Source: Kineococcus terrestris (lineage in GTDB: Bacteria; Actinomycetota; Actinomycetes; Actinomycetales; Kineococcaceae). From it: 64,000 bases of DNA. The stretch lies in assembly GCF_041020765.1 (NCBI RefSeq), contig NZ_JBEUEJ010000005.1; one strand, 5' to 3'. The notes beneath the pieces were generated by a model. It ran no database searches. It was not told where the DNA came from and was given only the letters and a program-made list of their open reading frames with translations. Of the stretch, positions 42,308 to 51,314 are shown one piece after another (positions within the stretch are counted from its first letter, which is position 1; every line of letters starts with the position of its first letter). Position numbers and translations under genes: made by a program.

Positions 42308-42784
42308 GTGCACTGTCCGTTCTGCCGTCACCCCGACTCGCGCGTCGTGGACTCCCGCACCACCGACGACGGCAGCAGCATCCGCCGGCGCCGCCAGTGC
42401 CCCCAGTGCTCCCGCCGCTTCACCACCGTCGAGACCGCGAGCCTGACCGTCGTCAAGCGCAGCGGGGCGGGAGAGCCGTTCAGCCGCGCCAAGATCGCCT
42501 CCGGCGTCCGCAAGGCCTGCCAGGGCCGCCCCGTCAGCGAGGACGACATCGCCCTGCTGGCCCACCGCGTCGAGGAGGCCGTGCGCTCGCAGGGCGCCGC
42601 CGAGGTCGACGCGCACCAGGTCGGGCTGGCGACGCTGCCGTTCCTGCGCGAGCTGGACGAGGTGGCCTACCTGCGCTTCGCCTCGGTCTACCAGGCCTTC
42701 GAGTCGCTGGCCGACTTCGAGGCCGCCATCCACGCCCTGCGCGCCGAGCGCGAGAGCGCCGCGGCCGGTTCGCCCGGCGCCTGA
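42308..42784 (+). CDS. nrdR: Transcriptional repressor NrdR
   Basis: A 158-residue repressor of ribonucleotide reductase genes. The zinc ribbon uses Cys3, Cys6, Cys31 and Cys34 (VHCPFC and CPQCSRRF); an ATP-cone domain spans about 49-139 (VKRSGAGEPFSRAKIASGVR). Full length. GTG 42308 has GGGAGGGA upstream; TACCGT at 42234-42239 is a candidate -10, giving a leader of about 65 bases. I see no nrd gene in the window, so its targets lie elsewhere. Confidence 0.97.
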   Translation: MHCPFCRHPDSRVVDSRTTDDGSSIRRRRQCPQCSRRFTTVETASLTVVKRSGAGEPFSRAKIASGVRKACQGRPVSEDDIALLAHRVEEAVRSQGAAEVDAHQVGLATLPFLRELDEVAYLRFASVYQAFESLADFEAAIHALRAERESAAAGSPGA

Positions 42785-42851
42785 ACGCCCCGGCCCGCGT
42801 TCCCGCCGCGCCCCTCGCGGTGCGGGAGGACGGCGGGGGGATGATGACCGC

Positions 42852-43769
42852 ATGCTCGATCCCGCTGCGCTCTACCGTCTCGAGCCGGACGTCCCCCGGC
42901 TCGTCGAGCCGCCCCTCGTCGTGGCCCTGTCCGGGTTCGTCGACGCCGGTGCCGCGGTGCGGCAGGCCGTGGACCACCTGCTGGCGACCCGGCGGCACGA
43001 GCTCGTGGCGACCTTCGACGTCGACCAGCTGCACGACTACCGCGCGCGCCGCCCGCCGATGACGTTCACGGGGACGACGTGGTCCTCGTACGAGCCGCCG
43101 CAGCTGCGCCTGCTGCGCGTCCTCGACGAGGACGGCTCCTCCTTCCTCCTGCTGACCGGCCCCGAGCCGGACGTGCAGTGGGAGCGCTTCAGCGCGGCCG
43201 TCTGGCAGCTGGCCGACCGGCTCGGCGCCGGGCTGACCGTCGTCCTCAACGCCGCCCCGACCGCCGTCCCGCACACCCGCCCCAGCGGCGTGACCGCCAG
43301 CGCGAGCCGGCCGGAGCTGCTGGAGGGCTACCGCACGTGGGAGGTGGAGGCGCAGGTCCCCGGTCACGTCACCGCCCTGCTGCACCTGCGCGGCGCGGAG
43401 ACCGGCCGCGACGTGCTGTCCGTGCTCGCGCACGTCCCGCACTACCTGGCCGGCAACGACTACCCCGACGCCGCCGCGGTCCTGCTGCGCACCATCTCGG
43501 GCGCCACGGGCGTGGACCTGCCGGTGGGTGACCTGCTGGAGCAGGCCGCGGCCACCCGCGTGGAGGTCGACAAGCAGGTGGCCGACTCCCCGGAGGCGCA
43601 GGCGGTGGTGACGGCCCTGGAGGAGCAGTACGACGCCTCCGGCGACGCGGGCCGCGGCACCAGCGCTGGCTCGGCCTACCTGCCCACCGCGGACGAGCTG
43701 GGCGCCGAGTTCGAGCGCTTCCTGGCCGGGCAGGACCCGCAGGAGGGCGAGCCGGGCCCGGGGCGCTGA
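42852..43769 (+). CDS. PAC2-family protein
   Basis: A 305-residue protein of the PAC2 superfamily, named for a eukaryotic proteasome-assembly chaperone and common in actinobacteria. The fold is recognisable from LVVALSGFVDAGAAV, TFDVDQLHDYRARRP and LLTGPEPDVQWERF, and from LLHLRGAETGRDVLSVLAHVP before the C-terminal helices. Bacterial function is unknown; a link to proteasome or mycothiol biology is only by name. ATG 42852 follows GATGAT by six bases. Confidence 0.85.
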   Translation: MLDPAALYRLEPDVPRLVEPPLVVALSGFVDAGAAVRQAVDHLLATRRHELVATFDVDQLHDYRARRPPMTFTGTTWSSYEPPQLRLLRVLDEDGSSFLLLTGPEPDVQWERFSAAVWQLADRLGAGLTVVLNAAPTAVPHTRPSGVTASASRPELLEGYRTWEVEAQVPGHVTALLHLRGAETGRDVLSVLAHVPHYLAGNDYPDAAAVLLRTISGATGVDLPVGDLLEQAAATRVEVDKQVADSPEAQAVVTALEEQYDASGDAGRGTSAGSAYLPTADELGAEFERFLAGQDPQEGEPGPGR

Positions 43770-43806
43770 GACGACCGCTCGACCGGCCGCCGGACCGTCC
43801 GGGGCG

Positions 43807-44268
43807 TCAGGCGGTGCGCGCCGAGGACGCCCCGGCGGTGCCGGTGCTGCCGCCGGGGGCCCCGGACAGGTGGTGCAGCAGCGCCAGGGCGTAGGCGCAG
43901 GCGGGGTCGGGGTCCTCGAAGGCGTCCGCGCCGTGCTCGTCGAGCAGCAGGACGCGGTGCACCGTCCCCTCGGGCCCGTCGCGCCGCTCCAGCCGGGTGA
44001 AGCGGTCACCGAGCTGCTCGCGCAGCTGGTGCTCCGCGGGCAGCCAGCAGGCGTCGGGCTGGTCGACGGAGTCGAGGGCCCACTCGGTGGTGCCGTTGAA
44101 CCCGATGAAGCTGCCGGTGGGGTGGTCGTGCACCTCGACGGTCATGTCGCTGAGGGTGAAGACGTCCTCGTCCATGCCGCGGTGCGGCAGGACGAACCGG
44201 TCACCGGGGGCGGGTGCCCAGTGCAGGCCCGCCTCCTTCAGCCGCAGCGCCAGGTCGACCGAGATCAC
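43807..44268 (-). CDS. Conserved actinobacterial hypothetical protein
   Basis: A 153-residue protein of a widespread actinobacterial group sometimes labelled CpaE-like, though it lacks any ATPase motif. It begins ISVDLALRLKEAGLHWAPAP, has GDRFVLPHRGMDEDVFTLSD and FNGTTEWALDSV, and is acidic and soluble. Function unknown. GTG 44268 lies six bases after CATGCT on the minus strand (leaderless pattern). It is downstream of the MDR reductase direction but transcribed separately. Confidence 0.75.
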   Translation of the reverse strand: MISVDLALRLKEAGLHWAPAPGDRFVLPHRGMDEDVFTLSDMTVEVHDHPTGSFIGFNGTTEWALDSVDQPDACWLPAEHQLREQLGDRFTRLERRDGPEGTVHRVLLLDEHGADAFEDPDPACAYALALLHHLSGAPGGSTGTAGASSARTA

Positions 44269-44368
44269 CCGTCCAGCATGGACCCGCGCGCCGCCCGGCG
44301 CAGCGCGGACGGGTCCCCGGCCGGCCCGGGCACCCGCAGCGGGGCCGGGCGCGGGCCGGGCGCGGGGG

Positions 44369-45391
44369 TCAGCGGTGGCCGGCGCGGACGAGCATCTTGC
44401 CGGTGTTGGCGCCCCGCAGGAGCCCGATGAGGGCCTCCGGGGCGTTCTCCAGGCCCTCGACGACCGTCTCGCGCGCCACCAGCGAGCCGTCGGCCAGCCA
44501 GCCGCCCACCTCCCGCTCGAAGTCCGGGCGCAGGTCGGCGAGGTCGCCGACGATGAACCCCTGCAGGCGCAGCCGCTTGCCGACGACGGCGAAGAGGTTG
44601 CGCGGCCCGGGCGGGGCCGAGGCCAGGTCCCGCGGGGAGTTGTAGGCCGCGACGCTGCCGCACAGCGCGAACCGGGCGTGGTCGTTGGCCACGGCGATGG
44701 CCGCCTCGAGGTGGTCGCCGCCCACGTTGTCGAAGTACACGTCGATCCCGTCGGGCGCGGCGGCGCTCAGCTGCTCCAGGACGGGGGCGGCCCGGTGGTC
44801 GATGCCGGCGTCGAAGCCGAGGTCGTCGACGAGGTGGGCGGCCTTGGCGGGCCCGCCGGCGCTGCCCACGACCCGCGAGGCACCCTTCAGGCGGGCGATC
44901 TGCCCCACCAGGGAACCGACGGCACCGGCCGCGCCGGAGACGAACACGGCGTCGCCGGGGCGCATCGAGGCCACGTGCAGCAGACCCGCCCAGGCGGTGA
45001 AGCCGGGCATGCCGAGCACACCGAGGGCGGCGCCCTCGCCGACGCCGTCGGGCAGGTCCAGCCGGCGCACCCGGCCGGCGGGCAGCACGACGGACGAGCG
45101 CCAGCCCAGCCCGTGCTGGACGAGGTCGCCCACGGCCAGGCCCGGCGCGCGCGACTCCTCCACGACGCCGACGGCGCCGCCGTCCAGCGGCTGCCCGAGC
45201 TGGTAGGGCGGCACGTAGGAGGGCACGTCGTCCATCCGGGGGCGCATGTACGGGTCGACCGACATGACGAGCAGGCGGACGCGGACCTCGCCGTCGCCGA
45301 GGGGCTGCTCGGGCACCTCGACGAGCGCGAAGTCGTCGGGGACGGCTTCGCCCTGCGGACGGCGGGCCAGGTGCACTTCGAGGACGCTCAC
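44369..45391 (-). CDS. NADP-dependent MDR oxidoreductase (alkenal/curcumin reductase type)
   Basis: A 340-residue zinc-free medium-chain reductase. The N-terminal catalytic domain has SVDPYMRPRM and GQPLDGGAVG; the Rossmann part has FVSGAAGAVGSLVGQIA, with DVYFDNVGG characteristic of the leukotriene B4 12-hydroxydehydrogenase/curcumin reductase group. These reduce alpha,beta-unsaturated carbonyls with NADPH, a detoxification role. GTG 45391 begins at the conserved start; the frame is open further upstream. Divergent from the DksA-like gene. Confidence 0.9.
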   Translation of the reverse strand: MSVLEVHLARRPQGEAVPDDFALVEVPEQPLGDGEVRVRLLVMSVDPYMRPRMDDVPSYVPPYQLGQPLDGGAVGVVEESRAPGLAVGDLVQHGLGWRSSVVLPAGRVRRLDLPDGVGEGAALGVLGMPGFTAWAGLLHVASMRPGDAVFVSGAAGAVGSLVGQIARLKGASRVVGSAGGPAKAAHLVDDLGFDAGIDHRAAPVLEQLSAAAPDGIDVYFDNVGGDHLEAAIAVANDHARFALCGSVAAYNSPRDLASAPPGPRNLFAVVGKRLRLQGFIVGDLADLRPDFEREVGGWLADGSLVARETVVEGLENAPEALIGLLRGANTGKMLVRAGHR

Positions 45392-45509
45392 GGGCGCCCA
45401 CTGTGCTCCCGCCGTGCCCCGGTCCCTCCGGCGGGGTATGGATGGGGGCTGCACCGCGGGGTCCCGCGGCCCGGTCGCGCCGACCGGTGGACGAGAGGTG
45501 GGGGAGACG

Positions 45510-45863
45510 ATGGACACGCAGGTGGCCCGCGAGCGGCTCCTGGACATGCAGCAGCAGCTGATGGCCGACATCGACGGCATCCGCAGCCGGCTGGAGTCGG
45601 GCGTGCTGCCCGACACCCCGGAGGGCGGGGCGGACTTCGGCGACCGCGGCGCCCACGAGCAGTTCGCCGCGCAGGACGAGGGGCTGCTGGACGGCGCCAA
45701 GCGCCGCCTGGCCAGCGTCGAGGACGCCCTCAAGCGGATCGAGGACGGCACTTACGGCATCTCGGTGGTCTCGGGCAAGCCGATCCCCGAGGAGCGCCTG
45801 GAGGCCCGCCCGGACGCCGCGACCCTGACCGACGAGGACGTCGCGGACGCCCCGCTGCGCTGA
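45510..45863 (+). CDS. TraR/DksA-like protein lacking the zinc cysteines
   Basis: A 117-residue protein with an N-terminal coiled coil (ERLLDMQQQLMADIDGIRSR) and a DksA-type C-terminal region that reads GTYGISVVSGKPIPEERLEA. Where classic DksA has C4 or C2 zinc ligands (for example CEVCGKPI), this has Ser and Ile/Val, so no zinc should bind. Such zinc-free forms are common in actinobacteria and may act on RNA polymerase through its secondary channel. ATG 45510 has GGGGGAGA upstream. GGGTAT at 45434-45439 is a possible sigma-B-type -10, but the -35 is weak. Confidence 0.88.
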   Translation: MDTQVARERLLDMQQQLMADIDGIRSRLESGVLPDTPEGGADFGDRGAHEQFAAQDEGLLDGAKRRLASVEDALKRIEDGTYGISVVSGKPIPEERLEARPDAATLTDEDVADAPLR

Positions 45864-45871
45864 GCCGCCCG

Positions 45872-45904
45872 CCGTCCCGCCCGCCCCCGCGGCGGGCGGG
45901 ACGG
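45872..45904 (+). terminator. Terminator hairpin after the DksA-like gene
   Basis: A 14-bp perfect stem (45872-45885 with 45891-45904) has a five-base loop. It begins nine bases after the stop. Confidence 0.85.
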
Positions 45905-45916
45905 GACCGCCGCTCG

Positions 45917-45922
45917 TACGGT
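45917..45922 (+). promoter_or_regulatory. -10 element TACGGT of the SDR gene
   Basis: TACGGT-GGCGGG-ATG repeats the six-base spacing of the leaderless pattern, immediately after the previous terminator. Confidence 0.5.
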
Positions 45923-45928
45923 GGCGGG

Positions 45929-46618
45929 ATGCTCGTCGTCCTCGCAGGAGCCCACGGCAAGATCGCCCAGCACCTGGGCCGCCTCCTCACCGCCCGCGGT
46001 GACGAGGTGGTCGGTCTGGTGCGCAACCCCGACCACGCCGGCGACCTGGAGGCCCTGGGCGTGCGCCCGGTGGTGCGCGACCTGGAGAGCGCGTCGGCCG
46101 AGGAGCTGGCCGGGGACCTGCGCGGCGCGGACGCGGTCGTCTTCGCCGCCGGGGCGGGCCCGGGCAGCGGCGCCGGGCGCAAGGACAGCGTGGACCGGGG
46201 CGCGGCCGTGCTGCTGGCCGACGCGGCTCTGCGCGCCGGGGTTGCCCCGTACCTGCTGGTGTCCTCGATCGGCCTGGAGGCCGTGGCCGACGGCCGCGCG
46301 CCGGGGGGCGCCGACGAGGTGTTCGTCGCCTACCTGCGGGCCAAGCTGGCCGCCGAGCAGGACCTGCTGGCCCGCGAGGGGCTGCGCCTGACGGTCCTGC
46401 GCCCGGGGGGCCTGACCGACGAGGCGGCCACGGGCCGGGTGCGGCTGGCGCCGTCGGTGGAGCGCGGGCAGGTGCCCCGCGCCGACGTCGCGGCGGTGCT
46501 GGCCGAGCTGCTGGACCGCCTCGCCGACGGCAGCGCGGGGCGCGGGGAGGTGCTGGAGCTCGTGAGCGGCGACGTCCCCGTCGCGCGGGCCGTGGACCAG
46601 GCGCTGGGCGGGAGCTGA
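45929..46618 (+). CDS. NAD(P)-binding atypical SDR (YwnB-like)
   Basis: A 229-residue single-domain Rossmann protein. The nucleotide motif is LAGAHGKIAQHL near 6-16, close to the GxxGxxG of atypical SDRs; VVFAAGAGPGSGAG and VSSIGLEA follow. The Tyr-x-x-x-Lys pair may be YLRAK. Family members act as NADPH-binding sensors or reductases; no substrate can be named. ATG 45929 is fixed by the -10 element. Confidence 0.85.
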   Translation: MLVVLAGAHGKIAQHLGRLLTARGDEVVGLVRNPDHAGDLEALGVRPVVRDLESASAEELAGDLRGADAVVFAAGAGPGSGAGRKDSVDRGAAVLLADAALRAGVAPYLLVSSIGLEAVADGRAPGGADEVFVAYLRAKLAAEQDLLAREGLRLTVLRPGGLTDEAATGRVRLAPSVERGQVPRADVAAVLAELLDRLADGSAGRGEVLELVSGDVPVARAVDQALGGS

Positions 46619-46637
46619 CCCGCTCCGCCTCCAGGTC

Positions 46638-48074
46638 TCAGGACACTCGGCTCGGCGCCGCGCTCGGGGCCCGGTCCGGTGCGCGGCGCGCGCCGGCCAG
46701 GACGAGCGGGACGGCCACCGCCGTCCCGGCGAGCGCGCCGAGCGCCCAGGCGGCGCCCACGACGGCCAGGCCCGCGCCCGCGGTGAGCCCGGCGACCACC
46801 CCGCCGACCGTGACGGCACCCGTGACGAGGGCGACGAGCAGCTGGGCGCGCGCCCGGCCGCGGGCGCGCAGCACGACGACCGTCAGGTCCAGGGCGGCCA
46901 CGCACGGGGCGGACACGGCGAAGGCCACGAGGACGCCCGTGCCGGTGGCCGCGTACTCCTCGCCCAGCAGCCGCAGGACCGCGGGCGCCTGCCACGCCAG
47001 CAGGGCCGCGGCGGGCACGACGGCGACGGCGAGCAGCCCGGCGGCGCGGGGCAGGACGGCGCGCAGCGGGGCGCTGCCCGCCTCGGCGAGGGTGGCGGCC
47101 GTCACGGCGTAGGCCGTGCCGAACAGCACGCCGGCGGCGGTGGCGCTGAGCTGGACGACGCCGGCCGCGGCCGCCCCCCGCTCGGACAGCACCACCAGGG
47201 GCACGAGCAGGGTGGGCGCGTGGAACGCCAGGTGGGCGCCGTGGGTGCCCGCGGCCTCCCCGGCGCGCCGGCGCAGCAGCGCCAGGTCGCGCCGCGCGTC
47301 CACCCGGTGGGTCGAGCGCCACCCGCAGCGCAGGCGCAGCACGAGCAGGCTGCCGAGCGCCGAGACGGCCGCGCCGCAGCCGACGGCGCCGAGGACCCCG
47401 GCCGCGTCCACCGTCCCGGCCGCGGCGGCCAGCCCCAGCAGCACGGCGAGCTTGGCGCCGCCCTGGCCCAGGCCGTCCAGGAGGAGGTTCCAGCGGGTGG
47501 CGCGCAGGCCGACGAAGGCGGCGTCGGTGACCGAGCTGACCGTCAGCGCCACGGCCGTCCCGACGAGGAGCACGGCCGTGGCGGGCGAGCGCAGCACCTC
47601 CAGGCCCGCCACGGCCGACGGCGCGAGGAGCAGGTAGGCGAGCGCGCCGAGGGTGGCGGCGAGGGCGGCGGCGCCCAGCGCGAGGTCCAGCTCGCGCGAC
47701 CAGCCCGCGCCCCGGCCCCACCCGCTGCGCCGTCCCCCGCCGGCCCGTCCGCTGTCCCGTCCGCTGTCCCGCCCGCTGTCCCGCCCGCTGTCCCGCCGCG
47801 CGGTGCCGTCGGCGGTGGAGACGGCGCGCACGAGCCAGACGGGGGTGCCCAGCAGCGCCGCCAGGGCGAGGAAGGAGACGGCCGAGACGAGCACGGTGGC
47901 GGTGCCGACGACCTCGGGCGGGGCGCTGCGGGCGGCCAGCACCCAGAACAGGGCGCCGGAGGCGGCGGTGACCAGGGTCGCCAGGGCCTGGTGGCCGGAG
48001 GTCGACACCAGCCGGGAGGCGCCGCGGCGCCGGACGGGCGGGCGGCGCGCCACCCGCCCGCGCCCGGTCCGCAC
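46638..48074 (-). CDS. Polysaccharide flippase-like multi-pass membrane protein
   Basis: A 478-residue protein with about 12-14 hydrophobic helices, resembling Wzx/MurJ-type lipid-linked oligosaccharide flippases of the MATE/MOP superfamily (FWVLAARSAPPEVVGTATVL is the usual first-helix pattern). A cytoplasmic loop carries four RDSG repeats. GTG 48074 was chosen because CACGAT lies six bases upstream and a basic stretch precedes the first helix; the frame is open to 48182 and GTG 48008 is also possible. No glycosyltransferase cluster is adjacent, so the cargo is unknown. Divergent from serA. Confidence 0.75.
   Translation of the reverse strand: MRTGRGRVARRPPVRRRGASRLVSTSGHQALATLVTAASGALFWVLAARSAPPEVVGTATVLVSAVSFLALAALLGTPVWLVRAVSTADGTARRDSGRDSGRDSGRDSGRAGGGRRSGWGRGAGWSRELDLALGAAALAATLGALAYLLLAPSAVAGLEVLRSPATAVLLVGTAVALTVSSVTDAAFVGLRATRWNLLLDGLGQGGAKLAVLLGLAAAAGTVDAAGVLGAVGCGAAVSALGSLLVLRLRCGWRSTHRVDARRDLALLRRRAGEAAGTHGAHLAFHAPTLLVPLVVLSERGAAAAGVVQLSATAAGVLFGTAYAVTAATLAEAGSAPLRAVLPRAAGLLAVAVVPAAALLAWQAPAVLRLLGEEYAATGTGVLVAFAVSAPCVAALDLTVVVLRARGRARAQLLVALVTGAVTVGGVVAGLTAGAGLAVVGAAWALGALAGTAVAVPLVLAGARRAPDRAPSAAPSRVS
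47749..47796. repeat. Four tandem 12-bp repeats inside the flippase gene
   Basis: CCGCTGTCCCGT/C is repeated four times, encoding DSGR units on the minus strand in a predicted loop. In-frame copy-number change would be tolerated. Confidence 0.9.
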
Positions 48075-48196
48075 CCCGCGATCGTGCGGGACGCCGCGCC
48101 GCCCGGCACGTCGGGGGACCCGGCCCCGTCGGGAGCGGCGCGTGCCGTGCGCCACACTGGAGACCCACCCCGCGCCCGTCACCGCTGGAGGACTCC

Positions 48197-49468
48197 GTGC
48201 CCGCGCCCGTGCCCGCCGCCGACCTGGCGCAGCCCGCCGCCCCCCTCCGCGAGGCGGGAGGCACCGGTACCCGCCGGGCGCTGCTGCTGGAGAACATCCA
48301 CGCCGACGCCCGCGCGCTGCTGTCCGAGGCCGGCTGGCAGGTCGAGACGGCGCCCGGCGCGCTCGACGAGACCGAGCTCGCCGAGCGCCTGGACGGCGTG
48401 TCCCTGCTGGGCATCCGCTCGCAGACGCAGGTGACCGCCGCGGTGCTGGAGGCGGCGCGGGACCTGCGCGCCGTGGGCGCCTTCTGCATCGGCACCAACC
48501 AGGTCGACCTGTTCGCGGCCGCCGAGCGGGGGGTCGCCGTCTTCAACGCCCCCTACAGCAACACCCGCAGCGTGGTGGAGCTGGCGCTCGCGGAGATCAT
48601 CGCGCTGACGCGCCGGCTGACGGTCAAGGACCGCGCCATGCACGCGGGCGTGTGGGACAAGTCGGCGGCCGGTTCGCACGAGGTCCGCGGCCGCCGCCTG
48701 GGCATCGTGGGCTACGGCAACATCGGCTCGCAGCTGTCGGTGGTCGCCGAGGCGCTGGGCATGAGCGTGTTCTTCTACGACACCACCGACAAGCTGGCCC
48801 TGGGCAACGCCCGCCGCTGCGGCAGCCTGCACGAGGTGCTGGAGATCGCCGACGTCGTCACGCTGCACGTGGACGGCCGCAGCAGCAACACGGGGTTCTT
48901 CGGCGAGGCGGAGTTCGCCCGGATGCGCCCGGGCTCGATCTTCCTGAACCTCTCGCGCGGGTTCGTCGTCGACCACGGCGCGCTGCGCCGGCACGTGGAG
49001 TCCGGCCACCTGGCGGGCGCGGCCGTGGACGTCTTCCCGCAAGAGCCGAAGGGCAGCGGGCAGGCGTTCGACTCGGAGCTGCGCGGCCTGGACAACGTCA
49101 TCCTCACCCCGCACGTGGGCGGGTCGACGGAGGAGGCGCAGGAGGACATCGGCCGGTTCGTGGCCGCCAAGCTGCGCGACTACGCCCTGCACGGGACGAC
49201 GACGCTGAGCGTGAACCTGCCGGCGCTGGCGACCGAGCACGCCCCCGGCACGGTGCGGCTGGTGCACCTGCACCGCAACGTGCCCGGGGTGCTGGCCGCC
49301 ATCAACGGCGTGCTGGCCGACGAGGGCGTGAACATCGAGGGCCAGCAGCTGGCCACCCGCGGGGACCTGGGGTACGTGGTCACCGACATCGCCGCTCCGG
49401 CCTCGGAGGAGGTCGGCCGCCGGCTGCGGCAGCTGCCCGAGACCGTCCGCGTCCGCCAGCTCGGCTGA
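48197..49468 (+). CDS. serA: D-3-phosphoglycerate dehydrogenase
   Basis: A 423-residue enzyme that starts serine synthesis by oxidising 3-phosphoglycerate. It is the E. coli-type form: substrate domain, Rossmann domain with GIVGYGNIGSQL, catalytic Arg/Glu/His segments (LHVDGRSSN, DVFPQEPKG and LTPHVGGSTEEAQ) and a C-terminal ACT domain (VPGVLAAINGVLADEGVNI) for serine feedback inhibition. It lacks the extra domain of the mycobacterial long form. GTG 48197 has GGAGGA upstream. Alternative reading: 2-hydroxyacid dehydrogenase, but the ACT domain favours SerA. Confidence 0.94.
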   Translation: MPAPVPAADLAQPAAPLREAGGTGTRRALLLENIHADARALLSEAGWQVETAPGALDETELAERLDGVSLLGIRSQTQVTAAVLEAARDLRAVGAFCIGTNQVDLFAAAERGVAVFNAPYSNTRSVVELALAEIIALTRRLTVKDRAMHAGVWDKSAAGSHEVRGRRLGIVGYGNIGSQLSVVAEALGMSVFFYDTTDKLALGNARRCGSLHEVLEIADVVTLHVDGRSSNTGFFGEAEFARMRPGSIFLNLSRGFVVDHGALRRHVESGHLAGAAVDVFPQEPKGSGQAFDSELRGLDNVILTPHVGGSTEEAQEDIGRFVAAKLRDYALHGTTTLSVNLPALATEHAPGTVRLVHLHRNVPGVLAAINGVLADEGVNIEGQQLATRGDLGYVVTDIAAPASEEVGRRLRQLPETVRVRQLG

Positions 49469-49509
49469 ACGGCGGCGAGCCCGCGGCGGACGCGGGGGAG
49501 GGGCCGCCG

Positions 49510-50019
49510 GTGCGCCTGCTGCTGGTCTCCGACACCCACCTGCCCCGGCGGGCGAAGGACCTGCCGGCGCCGGTGTGGGAGGCGGTCGAGGCCGCCGACG
49601 TCGTCGTGCACGCGGGGGACTGGGTGGACGCGGCGACGGTGCGCGCGTTCCAGCGGCGGGCGCGCCGGCTCGTCGGGGTCGCCGGCAACAACGACGGCGA
49701 GGACGTGCGCGCGCTGCTGGGCGAGACCGCCGAGGTGGAGCTGGGCGGGGTGCGGGTGGCGGTGGTCCACGAGACGGGGCCGGCGCGCGGCCGGGAGCGG
49801 CGCTGCGACGCGGTGTGGGCGGGGCGCGCGGACCTGCTGGTGTTCGGCCACAGCCACGTGCCGTGGGACTCGACCACCCCGTCGGGGCTGCGGCTGCTGA
49901 ACCCCGGCTCGCCCACCGACCGGCGGCGGATGCCGACGTTCACGTGGACCACCCTGACCGTCGGCGGCGGCCGGGTGAGCGACGTGCGGCTGCACCACCT
50001 GGAGCCGTCGGCGCGCTGA
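49510..50019 (+). CDS. YfcE/MJ0936-family metallophosphoesterase
   Basis: A 169-residue calcineurin-like phosphodiesterase. All metal motifs are visible: SDTHLP, HAGDW, GNNDGE, HET and FGHSHVPW. The family cleaves phosphodiester bonds in small molecules with Mn; physiological substrate unknown. It follows serA by 41 bases and may be cotranscribed. GTG 49510 is preceded by GGGGGAGGGG. Confidence 0.9.
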   Translation: MRLLLVSDTHLPRRAKDLPAPVWEAVEAADVVVHAGDWVDAATVRAFQRRARRLVGVAGNNDGEDVRALLGETAEVELGGVRVAVVHETGPARGRERRCDAVWAGRADLLVFGHSHVPWDSTTPSGLRLLNPGSPTDRRRMPTFTWTTLTVGGGRVSDVRLHHLEPSAR

Positions 50020-50039
50020 GCGCGGCCCGGGAGCGCGGT

Positions 50040-51314
50040 TCAGGAGCGCCGGCCGCGGCGCAGCCTGCCCCGCACCCGCGCCAGGGGCCTGCGCCGCACC
50101 ACCCGCACGACGGGCTCGGGGTCGGGCCGCGCCCACGGGGTGGGCAGGACGGCCTCGGGGTCGGGGTCGTCGGTGGACACGTGCAGCGCCCCCAGGCAGC
50201 GGCGTAGCAGGGTGGCGACGGCGCCGGCGGTCTGCCGGTCGCGGTCGTGGGTGAACTCCGCGCTCATGACGGCCGCGGACAGGCGCTGCAGGTGCTCGCG
50301 CAGGCCGTCCGTGGTGGCCGCGTCCAGGCGGGGGTGCTCGGGCACGTGCCGCACGCCCGCGGCCAGCGCCGCCAGCGCGTCGGCGGTGGGCAGGCGCAGG
50401 ACCCGGTCCAGCGCGACGGAGCCGTCGCCGGGGGACTGGACCTCCACGAGCAGCTCGGTCAGCTCCTCCGCGCGGGTGGCGAGGTTGTCCAGGACGACAC
50501 CGGCCAGGTGCTGGCGCTGGACCTTCTCGGTGTTCCAGCGCGCGCGCACGTTGCCGACGAGGGACTCCTCGGTCTCCCGGGAGCTCACGCGCACGGACTC
50601 GCGGACCGGCTCGATGGCCCGCAGTCGCTGCGACCACTCCTCGCCGGTGGGCGGGTCGTCGCGGCGCAGGCCCTCGGCGAGGTCGTCGAGCTGGTCGGCC
50701 ACGGCCGTGCTCAGCTCGCGCAGGGCCCGGTCGGAGGTGGCCAGCGGCACCTCGGGGAAGGCGGCGTTGACCCCGACCGCCACCAGGCCGCCCAGCAGCG
50801 CCAGCCCGCTGTAGGCGAGGACGTAGTCCACGGGGTCGGGCGCGCCGATGACGAGCACGAACAGGGCGGCGGTGACCACCCAGCTGCGCTGCTCGCCGAA
50901 ACCGCGCCAGCCGGCCACCAGCGTGCCGACGCCCACGACGAGCGCCACCTGCGGCAGGCCCTGGCCCAGCCAGGAGCTGACGCCCAGCGCGAGGAGGGCG
51001 CCGGCCACGATGCCGGCCACCGCCGCCAGGGAGTTGCGCCAGGAGGCGCGCACCGTCGTGTACGAGCCGACGACGGCGCCCAGCGGCGCGTAGTACGGGT
51101 ACTCCTCGGCCGGGGCGAACGGCAGCCACAGCGCGATCTGCCACGCCAGGGTGGCCGCGGCGGCGGCGCGCACCGCCAGCCCGAGCCGCGGCCAGCGCCC
51201 GAACAGCACCCCCCGGGCCGCCTCCCGCGCGCGCGCGGCGGGGGAGGGGCCGGGGGGTGCCGCGCCGTCGAGGGGTCCGCGGGACGGGCCGGCGGTGCCG
51301 CCGGCCCCGCTCAC
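50040..51314 (-). CDS. FUSC-family membrane protein (aromatic acid exporter type)
   Basis: A 424-residue protein with six hydrophobic helices in the first half (LAVRAAAAATLAWQIALWL to about 195) and a soluble helical second half with an Arg-rich C-terminus. The arrangement matches the fusaric-acid resistance/aromatic acid exporter (FUSC) group, single-repeat form. GTG 51314 overlaps the stop of the alcohol dehydrogenase gene by four bases, so the two are coupled. This suggests the pair deals with one toxic carbonyl or aromatic compound, by inference. Confidence 0.85.
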   Translation of the reverse strand: MSGAGGTAGPSRGPLDGAAPPGPSPAARAREAARGVLFGRWPRLGLAVRAAAAATLAWQIALWLPFAPAEEYPYYAPLGAVVGSYTTVRASWRNSLAAVAGIVAGALLALGVSSWLGQGLPQVALVVGVGTLVAGWRGFGEQRSWVVTAALFVLVIGAPDPVDYVLAYSGLALLGGLVAVGVNAAFPEVPLATSDRALRELSTAVADQLDDLAEGLRRDDPPTGEEWSQRLRAIEPVRESVRVSSRETEESLVGNVRARWNTEKVQRQHLAGVVLDNLATRAEELTELLVEVQSPGDGSVALDRVLRLPTADALAALAAGVRHVPEHPRLDAATTDGLREHLQRLSAAVMSAEFTHDRDRQTAGAVATLLRRCLGALHVSTDDPDPEAVLPTPWARPDPEPVVRVVRRRPLARVRGRLRRGRRS

